Shown here one piece after another: positions 20,780 to 30,239 of a DNA stretch of 64,000 nt. Origin of the DNA: Cliona cf. orientalis. Lineage: Eukaryota > Porifera > Demospongiae > Clionaida > Clionaidae. Location of the stretch: NCBI GenBank assembly GCA_963930775.1, contig OZ005696.1, forward strand, positions 7,812,001-7,876,000, in the 5' to 3' direction. The notes beneath the pieces were generated by a model that did no database searches, was not told where the DNA came from, and worked only from the letters and a program-made list of their open reading frames with translations. Made by a program: the position numbers and the translations under genes. Position 1 is the stretch's first letter. Each line of letters starts with the position of its first letter.

Positions 20780-20938
20780 CTGGGTGATGGATGAGCTAGG
20801 TATGGACCTGACCGGCCAGGCCGACTGGTTTCCTCCGCCCTGGAACAGGGCGCTGGCCGAGGATGGGGCACTGATGGCCGTGGGAGAGGCGAGCGGAGGG
20901 AACGCCTCCTCGTACGTGGGTACTGTACCGTTCTCCAT
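20780..20938 (-). CDS. HDLBP-like: Vigilin copy 1, exon 1 (start of protein)
   Basis: 53 codons: MENGTVPTYEEAFPPLASPT, then a Ser/Ala-rich linker, ending RSIPSSSITQ, followed by donor GTAACC. PTYEEAFPPLAS matches human PTYKDAFPPLPE, and SSSITQ matches ASVITQ just before the first KH-like unit. The protein starts nearer this motif than human vigilin does. The exon is about 9 kb from exon 2 because the DNA transposon and a fold-back element occupy intron 1. A damaged duplicate lies at 37257-37429. Confidence 0.88.
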
Positions 20939-22586
20939 GACAGCGACTAGGATTTGTCTTTATCAAAAAACGTAATGCAGGGTCGGTGCAGTGTCACTGT
21001 GTTGAGTGGTGTGCATATGTGAGTGTATGTGTGTGCGTGCAAGAGAGGGAGAAAGGAAATACATATGAAATCTGAGGTGGTGTTATGCAAGTACAAAGAC
21101 ATCTTCCACACTCAAAATAAGATTCATATCTGGTGGTTTGATAACCACTTTTTTTCATCCACACTCTAGGGCTATTTGATACACAATTTCACATCTACAC
21201 CACCCCTCTCTACTGGCAAGCCAGCCTCCCACCAACTTTTCAACTACCGATATCTACGTAGGTTTGATACAATACAAATTTACACCACAGTTTGAAAAGA
21301 TCGAGCAGTTCATTGTCTCGGAGTGACAACACGTATTGTGTGCCCTTACGCACCTTGAGTATCTGACACCGCTTCCAAAAGGCAGTCCGGTAGCAAGTAC
21401 TATAAGTCCGGGAGAGCCACGGTGATAAAATTTAGTCCTGTACGAGAGTATAGATCTGTCCGTTAGCCTTAGCAAGTCCAGTAGCCGGATGTGGCCGATT
21501 CACACCGTTTCTTTGTCCAGTACACACCGATCGTTGTTCTCAGCTAGCTCGCAGTGCAGCAGTGAGGAACATCCGTTCGTTAATTTAGAAGGTAAATTTA
21601 GAGGTGACGTAAGGTAGAGTGGGCGTTAACGAACGTTTGAGGGGAACCCCCAGATGCCAGAGTCCGTCATGGCCACATTGTATAAACCTTGTTTAGCAAT
21701 AATGCAGGGATACATACAAGCACTAAAATGGCTTAAATTAAATGCATCCATGGAATTATAGTAACTCTATATTAGTTAGGTAGTAATAGAGACCACCGTG
21801 GCAAACTCGGAATCACATTCCAATGTCTCCTTTGGTAGCTTGTTCCAATTACAGATTGTAGATGGAAAAAAAAGAGCTTTGGTATGCAGACGTCTTGAAG
21901 GGAAGTAGACTGAGAGATTGTGCATTTACATATCGGTTACGGCATGGAATTACTCTGTTGCTTACTGGAGCCTCTGGAAAGTCAGTAAGATTGTGGCCCG
22001 ATATAAATCTTATACAGCCTGATGCATCGGACAGAGGGATGCTTGGACACGTTGTGTCTGAAGGGATGGAAGTGATTTCCTACTGAGAAGATTATTATAG
22101 TCTGAGTCCCAGGACTTGGTACACACTCTCAGGGCAAATTTCTACACTTTCTCGAGTGCTTCAATTTCACCCTTTCAATGTCCTATTCTGTTACTGCAAC
22201 ATTGATCCAACCAACTTCAGTTATTATATTACACACAGTAATCACCCAGTATATGCAAACCACAGCGCATTAGCCAATAATAATATTATTATTCCCAATT
22301 TGAGCTTTGATGAACTTTAAAAAATTTCCAAGTACCTTCTTTTTGATCTCCTACCCAACAAAGGAGCTATCAAAGAGGAAGGACAGAGTGACAGGGGATT
22401 TTTTCCCACTTAGGTCGACCAGACCGATCGCCAGTAGAGCTAAGTGCCCATACAGAACTGTACAAAAATTAACGATGAAATTTGCAATTGAGCACCCATG
22501 AGCGATTGCTTGGGAGACTAAGGTAATATGACATTGTAGCTACATGAATTCGAAGCAGAGAGCTATATACAAAAATATATAGTCTC
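20939..22586. other. Upstream of vigilin; no gene supported
   Basis: Probable vigilin promoter and 5' leader region. Positions 20939-21290 are repeated at 37430-37800. The element GGACATCCGTTTGTTAATTT of the IL-17 units (31009, 34369) has a relative at 21570 (GAACATCCGTTCGTTAATTT). Short ORFs at 21254-21475 and 21862-22086 have no recognisable features. Confidence 0.45.
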
Positions 22587-22628
22587 ACCATAGATCATAT
22601 AGGTTACGTAGTCTATATGATCTATGGT
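22587..22628. repeat. 42-bp near-perfect palindrome
   Basis: ACCATAGATCATATAG and CTATATGATCTATGGT flank a GTTACGTAGT centre. It lies downstream of the MGCCCCC gene. Confidence 0.7.
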
Positions 22629-22770
22629 TTAATATTATAAACCATAATAATTTATTTAATTTTGAAAGTAAGAACATCCTGGTTTAATATACTGGCAATG
22701 CATGACTCTATATATACGTACGTAGCTGGCTAACAGATATCCACTATGTACTATAGCTAACGTATCAAAA

Positions 22771-23214
22771 CTAGTACTCATTCTCAGTTTCATTCCAGGT
22801 TGTAGTTCCAGTTAGCTGTTTAAGTTGTGATGCAAACTGTTCGGCATTCTCAGGTATGTCAACGATAATCGTTTTGATAGAGGCTGATGGCTTGAAGGTG
22901 ATCTTGAGTCCTGGTTCAAGTACAATAAAATCACCTCCAGGAAACCTCACCATTTCATTCTGAATCATTCCAACGCCCGTAATGTCACTCACTTTGTATC
23001 TCCTCGTATTACACGTACGGCAGCATAGTTGGCGACCAGGCCACACAAATTCATAACAGAGCATGTCATCTTTGACATACATGTGACCACGGATAGCGCT
23101 CATGACCTGACCGTATTGACTAATGAATGCTATATCTCCCACCGTGGTTCGTACCGTGATAGAGGGATCATTGAGAATATCAGCTTCTGGCTGGCAGCAA
23201 CAACAACAGCCCAT
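22771..23214 (-). CDS. Small lipid-anchored protein of unknown function
   Basis: 147 aa beginning MGCCCCCQPEADILNDPSIT. Gly2 followed by five cysteines is a strong context for N-myristoylation plus palmitoylation, so the protein probably sits on the cytoplasmic face of a membrane. The body (VGDIAFISQYGQVMSAIRGH, KVSDITGVGMIQNEMVRFPG, LEPGLKITFKPSASIKTIIV, then ENAEQFASQLKQLTG) has alternating strands and a final helix, the outline of a PH/GRAM-like fold. That fold is a guess. An acceptor-like ATGCAG lies 17 bp upstream of the ATG, and a possible noncoding first exon ends at 24652 (donor GTATGG). If so, its 5' end would be within about 500 bp of the divergent Fic gene. Confidence 0.65.
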   Translation of the reverse strand: MGCCCCCQPEADILNDPSITVRTTVGDIAFISQYGQVMSAIRGHMYVKDDMLCYEFVWPGRQLCCRTCNTRRYKVSDITGVGMIQNEMVRFPGGDFIVLEPGLKITFKPSASIKTIIVDIPENAEQFASQLKQLTGTTTWNETENEY

Positions 23215-23378
23215 CTCTACTTTGTATAACCCTGCATGAATTAAATTAGTTGTAGGGATGTATTATCATAATCATATTGCCGTAGTATCATATCCTAATA
23301 TAAGCAAGAGCTCATTATTTCAATGTAATGGACTTGATCCAGTACCTATCCATTAATATAAGGTGCAGTCACGGTATT

Positions 23379-24382
23379 GGCTTTTAGCAATATACTATTG
23401 ACTGTCACAGTGCTATTAAATTTTGTGCTATTTCGATTCAAAACCATAGCTATTGCATGCTAGCTATTCTATAGCATATTATATAAATGGTTTACTGATG
23501 CTATTTTATGCTAACGTAACGTTAATGGTTAAGGTCAAAGGTTACCGGTTACAGGTTGAGGGTTAAGTTTTGGTGCTATTATGCTTTTATTGCTATTTAA
23601 GTTTGCAATTGACACCATTATTTTCGCCAATCTAGTGTGCTATTTTGCTATAATATTGTTGCTATTTTGCTATTAGGTATTATATGATTTTGGTGCTATT
23701 TTTGCTATCATTACAGGAAAAAATCTCCATAACACAACCGTTGCATTACTCAATTTTGGGAACGTTGTAAACTCTTCACAACGGTTGTAATTCCAAAATG
23801 CGACAAAATACAACAAAAGCACAACATTAGGGTAGTTAATGAATCATTATTAGTGGTTAGTAGTAGTTAATACCTAATTACACAACCATTGCACAACAGG
23901 TTCACAACCGTTGTGTTTAATAACACAATGCTTTTGCAATGACCCAACATTTAGGCCAAAATACAACCGTTGCAAGTGGTACAATCTTTGTCGTACCATG
24001 ATGTTGTGAAAGTATTATGATTAGACCTAATTCACAACAAATTACAAATCTGCAACAGCTATGTTGTGGAGGATTTTTCCTGTGAATTTACTATTGAAAG
24101 TAGCAAAATAGCATAAACAGCAAAATAGCACAGCTTCTAAGACTAAGTAAAATAGCAAATATGATAGCATAAATAGCAAACTAGCACACCTCCTAATGCT
24201 AACTACAAATTTAAATAGCAAAATAGCGCGCCTCCTTTGACTAACAAAATTTGAGTAGCAAAATAGCAAAAGGTGGTGCGTATTAGCAAAAATAGCGCTG
24301 TGCTAGCTAATAGCATAAAATTACTATAGATATTATGGTAATAGCAAGGTGCTATTTATTATAGTACTATTATGCTAAAACC
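23379..24382. repeat. GCTATT-repeat element, about 1 kb, with nested MITE
   Basis: The left arm (GGCTTTTAGCA..., GCTATTTTGCTA words) and the right arm (AATAGCAAAATAGC words ending TATTATGCTAAAACC) are inverse in composition and share ends, like the copy at 5974-6400. The middle is split by the MITE at 23713-24083. No gene. Confidence 0.6.
23713..24083. mobile_element. MITE nested in the GCTATT element
   Basis: The ends ACAGGAAAAAATCTCCATAA and ACAGGAAAAATCCTCCACAA are inverted and continue to about 32 bp. The interior is a series of ACAACCGTTGT-like words (ACAACCGTTGC, ACAACGGTTGT). 371 bp, no ORF. Confidence 0.75.
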
Positions 24383-24651
24383 TAACTCGACCTATCCAAT
24401 TTCACTGATCAAATTCAACCCTTTTTTCGAGCATTATATTATCTATGGCCAGATCGATGTATCCGAGGGTCAGGCTATGTGCATGCATGCGAGACTCGCT
24501 TTTAAATTAATTATAAGGTAGGAATTGATCATGAGTTTCTGGATGATCAGTACGATCAATACCAGATCTAGAGGTATATCCCAGCATCCCCTCCCCCCGG
24601 TTCTTACGCCAGTGCAATCGCACTGTACCTACCTACATGTACTCACCATAC

Positions 24652-25117
24652 CTGTTTGAGAAAGCGTTTGCTTGGATCCGGATCCCTCTCAGCTAAATAG
24701 AAGTCAACCGCTCCAGAGATGAGATGAGATTCTCCCCTAGACGTCGACACTGAAGTGCTTGTAGAGGTATATATAATTAATAGTAAACGACAAAATTAAT
24801 ATAAACCGCACATAGTGGGTGTGGCTCAAAACACTAGGTGTGCATTATTTAGGAAAACCCAATGAATAATTTGCGCGCGCAGATTGAGCGGTAGCATAAT
24901 ATTGCATGCATGAGATGAGCTTGAGTTAGTCCTCCCTCCCCAGCTCTGGATGTATTGCATCACCAGCGCGGGGACGAGATCGAGACTAGAGCTTGAGCGC
25001 TCACTTCGGCCCGGATCACTAAGTAGCTACGTCACCAACCCACGGACCAATGAGAGTGCCGCTTTAGTCCGCGGACCTGATCGGAAGGCTGCGCTCGCGC
25101 TGGCCACTAGCACTGCG
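24652..25117. promoter_or_regulatory. Likely divergent promoter region
   Basis: This interval separates the possible 5' end of the - strand MGCCCCC gene from the + strand Fic gene. It is more GC-rich than its surroundings (24950-25100, with several CpGs). Two divergent units sharing it is an inference from spacing only. Confidence 0.35.
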
Positions 25118-25125
25118 TATATATA
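25118..25125 (+). promoter_or_regulatory. TATA box of the Fic gene
   Basis: TATATATA lies 46 bp before the ATG at 25171. The start codon context is GCTACCATGTC, with a purine at -3. Confidence 0.45.
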
Positions 25126-25170
25126 CGTACTTCGTATAATCCAGAATACCACTGCTATACCGCTGCTACC

Positions 25171-26328
25171 ATGTCATCGGATAAACTTTCATATTCATTT
25201 GACGAAAATCCAGCGTGGAGAGATGAGGAACTTTCTCTGTCTACGTCCGAAATGATTCAAGATATAACAGAGCGTCGACTGAAATACGAAGAGTTGTCGG
25301 ACGAAGCGAAACGGTTCTGTGCTGAAGACTTCGCCCGCACCATGGCTGTTCACTACGTTCACTTCTCAAACGTTGGAGAAATGGTGGGAACACAAAACAA
25401 AGAAGACACAGAACGAGTGTTGAATAGATTTATGAATGATGAAACAGTCACAGCAGGCTCTACACAGACCGAAAAAGAGACCATGAACACATATGAAGCT
25501 TTGAAGCATTTCCACCGTAAGCACGAAACAATGCAAGATACTGGCTACCTGACAGTACAAGAGATTTGCGATATTCATAAAATCTTGCTTAAGGGTGTGC
25601 ATCCTGACTGTGGACAAATTCGCACTTGTGAAGCGTACACTCATTGGCATGGAGGTATTAGGTTTACTTATCCATCCCCTAGTGAGGCAAAGCATCGATT
25701 TTATGCTCTAGTAGATCACCACAATGGCTACATGGAAGCAGCCCCTTCCGACAAAGCATCCGTGGAGTATACCGACTACATTTTCAAATGTGCTGCACGT
25801 CTCCTGTTCGAGTTCGTAGATGCTCATCCTTTTGCTGATGGAAATGGACGAATGTGCCGCCTGTTAGCCAATTATGTCATCAGTCTCATCACTCCTTTTC
25901 CTGTGTTTCTCTATGATACTTCCAACTCCTCCAGAAATGGACGTGAGGACTATATCAATGCGATCGTACGCTGCAGAGAGCATCCCGTCGAGGGTCCTGG
26001 TGGATTAGCAGCGATGCTAGTCGAAGGAGCGTGGAGGGGATGGGAAAAATTGTTCCAAAATTTGCAATGGCAACGGCAACTCCAGCACGGAGTTACCATT
26101 GGTCCTATCGTTGTCAAGAAAAGTGCCTGTGATGCAGAACATGTCTCAGATCGTATCGGCCGCAGTATTAAGACACGAGGTTTGAATGTTGAGAAAGATC
26201 CCATTGTCGAATTGATTCTTGGTGCAATCCAAGCGACTGATGTTAGCTCTATAAGTCGTAGTCAATATCTAGAAAAGACTGTAGCTGTGGATGATGAACT
26301 CAATGTTGAGCTACATATTTTCAATTAA
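25171..26328 (+). CDS. Fic-domain protein (putative AMPylase family)
   Basis: 385-aa intronless protein. The Fic active-site motif HPFADGNGRMCR (HxFx(D/E)GNxR) is complete. Its His is the catalytic base and its GNGR loop binds the nucleotide phosphates. Fic enzymes usually transfer AMP to a hydroxyl of a target protein. The earlier stretch HFSNVGEMVGTQNKEDTERV lies where many Fic proteins carry the inhibitory (S/T)xxxE(G/N) helix. Here it reads SNVGEM, keeping the Ser and Glu but with Met after Glu. No signal peptide or membrane segment is visible, so it is probably cytosolic, unlike ER-resident FICD. The substrate is unknown. The lack of introns beside intron-rich vigilin could mean retroposition or old bacterial transfer. 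The 3' part (KSACDAEHVSDRIGRSIKTR) is unrecognised. Confidence 0.85.
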   Translation: MSSDKLSYSFDENPAWRDEELSLSTSEMIQDITERRLKYEELSDEAKRFCAEDFARTMAVHYVHFSNVGEMVGTQNKEDTERVLNRFMNDETVTAGSTQTEKETMNTYEALKHFHRKHETMQDTGYLTVQEICDIHKILLKGVHPDCGQIRTCEAYTHWHGGIRFTYPSPSEAKHRFYALVDHHNGYMEAAPSDKASVEYTDYIFKCAARLLFEFVDAHPFADGNGRMCRLLANYVISLITPFPVFLYDTSNSSRNGREDYINAIVRCREHPVEGPGGLAAMLVEGAWRGWEKLFQNLQWQRQLQHGVTIGPIVVKKSACDAEHVSDRIGRSIKTRGLNVEKDPIVELILGAIQATDVSSISRSQYLEKTVAVDDELNVELHIFN

Positions 26329-27235
26329 TTATTGTGAATTTCATTCTCCTATCTTGTCTAGTCAGCATTCTATCATTTTTTCTTTCATTCTCAGATTAAT
26401 GTACTTTTATTATTTATTATACATGATAGAAAAGTTGTAAGTGTGAACATAGATATATTATAATAGAGACAATGTCATGTAACCGTTACGAGTCTCTGTT
26501 ATATGTTATCCTCTGTCTATTATCTATATCGTGCTGGGTGTGTTTCCCAAACTCCAATGGATCATCCCAAGGGCCATGTTTTTCAACGTTGCACGCGAAA
26601 AGCATGGGATGGCCTGGGTATGAGACTACTACTGAGTCCATACTGAACTCTTTTGTCCATAATTTCCAAGTGACATACTGGAAAGACTGAAGAGATGAAC
26701 CAGACATGTATATACAGTTGTCTGGGGTGTCATATGCATGGCCTGATTAGTACTGAACATGTTATGGGACGCCTATCCCCATTATGACTACATTTTTAAG
26801 CATAAACCCATAGATAGCAACTTCAACTTCAATCAAGGCCAAGCGTGTTGTTCAGTTCACGATGTTGCAGCGTTCGAAGATTATTATAATAATTATTATT
26901 GATAGAGTGGTGGATACTTACAGTCAGCAATATACTCAGTTCTGAATTCAATAAACACACAAATTTAATTTTTAACACATACATGGACTCATCATGCAAC
27001 GATTTATGGTACAGATTAGGTGCATATCTACAGTTAGGTACAGATGACTAACACGTTAACAAAATTAAGGCACAGATGACTAACATGTTAACAACAGACA
27101 CACAAGAAATTAATGCATGTTGCACGACCAATACACAAAGCGGTGACATACCAACAAATTACTGTAACTACTGCACAAAATTTAATACCGGTAATCAACA
27201 CACTCTAGCTACTAATAATATGGGTTAACTTCCTT
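26329..27235. other. Intergenic, no gene seen
   Basis: Fic 3' flank, then AT-rich sequence. At 26565-26630 there is a decayed relative (GGGCCATGTTTTTCAACGTT, CATGGGATGGCCTGGGTAT) of the fold-back element at 55227-55303. Nothing else is supported. Confidence 0.5.
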
Positions 27236-27236
27236 A

Positions 27237-27353
27237 TGGGTCTATTGGATCACTTTCACATCCAGCTCCACTCTTGAGCCCTGCCTGCTCTACTTGTCCA
27301 CCGTTGAATAGGATCTCCCTGCTTGGGCACACCTGGAAACTGCGCGCAGTGCA
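27237..27353 (-). other. Possible terminal coding exon, gene unknown
   Basis: On the - strand, after an acceptor-like TGCGCGCAG, an open frame reads FQVCPSREILFNGGQVEQAG, then LKSGAGCESDPIDP and a stop. The composition looks coding and ends cleanly, but I recognise no family. Its first third is repeated at 31105-31145 and 34467-34505 in the IL-17 units without the rest. It could be a stray exon carried in the duplications. Confidence 0.3.
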
Positions 27354-28103
27354 TACACCACTATAATTATTCAAGAAAACTATTATGAATCAAATAGTGT
27401 ACATGCATGTATGTCTTGTCGCTAAAATCCACCTAAAGTTGTATCCAAGATAAAAAATAACCTGCAAACATTAGAATATTTATGCGGTGCAGTGCTGCCA
27501 TATCCTGTCAAAATTCGCCCCATAACCAGCGTCTAAAGACATAATCGTTCTTATTTGAGATAGATATAAAATACTAAAAGGCAGCATGTTTATCTCAGTG
27601 ACACAAGTCCCTTGTACTGGGCTGCTCCAGAAAAAAACGGGGTGGTATGTACAGGTATTGATTTGTTGTAATGGGTGGGGGGGAGGGGGTACAATAGCAG
27701 TTTTGATTTTGTACATGCTGGGGAACATCAGCACACATTAGTTAACACATCGGGGAAGTAAGAGTGATCTTGTAATTGTATATATTGAGGGGTGAATGGT
27801 CATGGTATGTTGTGCTCCTAATAATTATGTATTGAGGGAGGGGGCTCCTGCACAGGTTAATTACCATTCCTCAACAGAAGCCTTATCAGAAATAGACCAA
27901 TCAGCAAAAAAAAAAAAAAAATACTCATCCCACGAGTTATAAAATTAATGCAATGTTCAAAATTCGAAATTTTTCTGGGGAAGAAAATTATATTATGCTA
28001 ATATTTTAATCCCCCCCTTCTCCTCTAAAAAATAATCCTGTATTAATCACTGTGGAATGCTACACATGATCCCCCCCCCTCACTTGCATGTACTCTACCA
28101 TAC

Positions 28104-28224
28104 CTGGACTCCAATAAATCGATCCCTGATCTCTCTTATCTTCTCTCCCTTGGTACCAATGATCCGCTTGCATGTAAAATCAGTAGTCGATAATCACATC
28201 AGATTCTTTGCTTTGCTCGTTCTC
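28104..28224 (-). pseudogene. Vigilin KH6 exon fragment, unit 1
   Basis: The reverse strand contains an acceptor (GCGCAG), ENEQSK, a run of damaged codons, then RIIGTKGEKIREIRDRFIGV and donor GTATGG. Human KH6 reads ENERTKDLIIEQRFHRTIIG then QKGERIREIRDKF. It is 10 nt longer than the 111-nt copy at 41533 and has lost the reading frame in its first half. Confidence 0.7.
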
Positions 28225-28897
28225 CTGCGCGCAGCAGTGGGAGGGAGGGACAAAGGAAATGTACTTGAATTTCCCACAACACAATTCATTGTTACGATAC
28301 AAGCTACGTACAGGTACCTGAGAGTAAACTGATTACGTAGAGTCAATTCAATGTATATTATACTCATGCAAGTGTAGCTAATTGAGAAAATGGAAATCAA
28401 ATATTTGATTATTACCAACTCCCTGTCTATTATTAGGCAATCCTTTTTGTTTGATTTTGATTTCTGTGGACGAATAAGTAATACCGGTAGCTACACATAA
28501 TTCAGTCTCCTTAAAGCAATAGCTTGCAATCTTGGGCTTGTTTAAATTCCTTTTTAGAATGTAAATATTACACTTCATACAATCACTTGATAGAGTAGGC
28601 CAGGTGCACACCTGCACTCTGCTAGACACGCGTTCTATTGCCTTCCTTGGAGGGGGGGAAATACTTTTAAAGATTAGGGTAAAGACTACACGCTGTATAT
28701 CTTGCTCATAATAATATTAATAAAAGACATTGCAATTAATTGGATAAACAGTAATGACTCATATAGAAGTATGACTTTGTAATATTATGTGTATGCATTT
28801 TTCCACACTTTCCAACAACAAAATAGCTATAGCTACACACTGTAACGAAAGGGAGTAGAAAGAACAAAAAGGCTGTTTTGATCAAGTACAGCTCTAA

Positions 28898-29150
28898 AGC
28901 CCCGTTTACACGTACCAAACCAGTTTAAACTGAACCGGATTAAATCGCGTTTATATGCACGCGCTTGACCCGAGTTAAGATATTCATAGCCCACTACTAT
29001 GCACGTAACCCACTTCTAACCCACATCAGGATGTGGGTTACAACCCGGGTCAACTAATTCGGTTTACAAGTGGATTAGCGCGTTTACACATAAGCGAGTT
29101 AGTTTAACGCGGATCCTGACCCGAGTTAAGCCCTACGTGTAAATGGGGCT
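28898..29150. mobile_element. Harbinger-like MITE with TAA target duplication
   Basis: The TIRs AGCCCCGTTTACACGTA and TACGTGTAAATGGGGCT bound 253 bp. TAA flanks both sides (28895-28897 and 29151-29153). The paralogous units at about 32572 and 35694 read CAGCTCTAAGAGGACG with a single TAA: exact empty sites. The 3-bp TAA duplication fits PIF/Harbinger. The interior has many AACCCG/CGGGTTA words. Confidence 0.9.
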
Positions 29151-29547
29151 TAAGAGGACGAAAGTTTAGAAATTAATAGTACGCATACCTTACATACGTG
29201 CATAGATGCAATACCAGGAAAGTCACTAAAAACAGTTGAATAATTAAATTGAAGGATGAAGTAGGGATCGATGGCAGGGCCAAAACCTCGGTACACAAAC
29301 AAGATTTGTAGGGATAATCACATCCACTATACATCCCTATGCTTGCTTTTCTCAAAATAGTATGCATATACCTTATACATAGTCACTGCACTTACATCTT
29401 TCCATATCATGTACAATAGTAAGAATACAGAAAATATCGCAAGATTCAATTCTATTGTACATACGTAACTTCAACTTGGAGGAAATTTTTTTACATTATA
29501 AACATTATTCCGTAATTATAATATACAACCGCTACAAGTCATGTATG

Positions 29548-29612
29548 ATTGCACAATGCAGCATACGAGAGATGCTTACCAAATACATAACTAGCACTGA
29601 AGGCTATAAAAA
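29548..29612 (+). promoter_or_regulatory. Class A promoter of IL-17-like gene 5
   Basis: ATTGCACAAT (29548-29557) lies 47 bp before TATAAAAA (29605-29612), which is 97 bp before the ATG. The whole 300 bp upstream is nearly identical at gene 6. Confidence 0.65.
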
Positions 29613-29708
29613 GCAGAGTAAATAAGTTAAGCAGCTCATAAACTGTCAGGTGAAAACTCCAGTCAAAGAAATAAAATCTTTTTCAAGCAACTCTAAAATT
29701 GCGAAAAA

Positions 29709-30239
29709 ATGTCGATCTGTACCATTACTGTGCTGCTGGCAACAGTGCTGTGCACTGTGCTAACAACAGCCAAGGCCTGTCCACTACCCTCTAACTGCAC
29801 ACGAGATCAAGAATGTCAAGCCTACAATGACGCTAAAGCTGCCACCAGCCCAGTCTACCTCAACGTCAATGCAACACTGAGCGACTTCACAAACACTCCT
29901 GACCAATTCAACCAAAAACTTGGTACACGTTATGATGCTGACAGCATTCCAGATGAAGAAGGATTTATAGGAAGACAAGCTTGCTACAAATTGAGCAACC
30001 AAGAAGTAGGCTGCAGAGAGAAAATTGAAGTTGACAGAGCTTGCTCCTGGGACTACCAGTGCGACTACGATCAGAATAGGCTCCCCCTATACATGTGGAG
30101 AGCATCTTGCAGCCGCAATGAATCACAGACCATCTACTACCCTGTCCCAGTGCTGAAGCGCAGAGATGCCTGCAACCCACAACCAACATGGCAGCTAGTC
30201 ATGGAGAAGGTTCCTGTGGGATGCAAATGCCAAGGATAA
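29709..30239 (+). CDS. IL-17-like secreted cytokine, gene 5 (class A)
   Basis: 176-aa intronless protein, a good reference for the family. Signal peptide residues 1-23 (MSICTITVLLATVLCTVLTT, then AKA). The mature chain has 11 cysteines, at 24, 30, 36, 92, 102, 112, 118, 134, 155, 172 and 174. Residues 112-125 (CSWDYQCDYDQNRL) correspond to the W..Y..D.NR.P segment of IL-17s. RASC (Cys134), VLKRRDAC (Cys155) and VGCKC (Cys172 and 174) supply knot positions. The second Cys that follows AKC within 5 residues in vertebrate IL-17 is absent. N-glycosylation sequons: Asn29, Asn54, Asn137. The loop at 76-92 (DADSIPDEEGFIGRQAC) varies among paralogues. It acts presumably outside the cell as a dimeric ligand; no receptor gene is in the window. 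Confidence 0.82.
   Translation: MSICTITVLLATVLCTVLTTAKACPLPSNCTRDQECQAYNDAKAATSPVYLNVNATLSDFTNTPDQFNQKLGTRYDADSIPDEEGFIGRQACYKLSNQEVGCREKIEVDRACSWDYQCDYDQNRLPLYMWRASCSRNESQTIYYPVPVLKRRDACNPQPTWQLVMEKVPVGCKCQG

Noticed and set aside
21862-22086. 74-codon + strand ORF
   Set aside because: No recognisable domain, no splice or promoter support; possibly an old repeat fragment.
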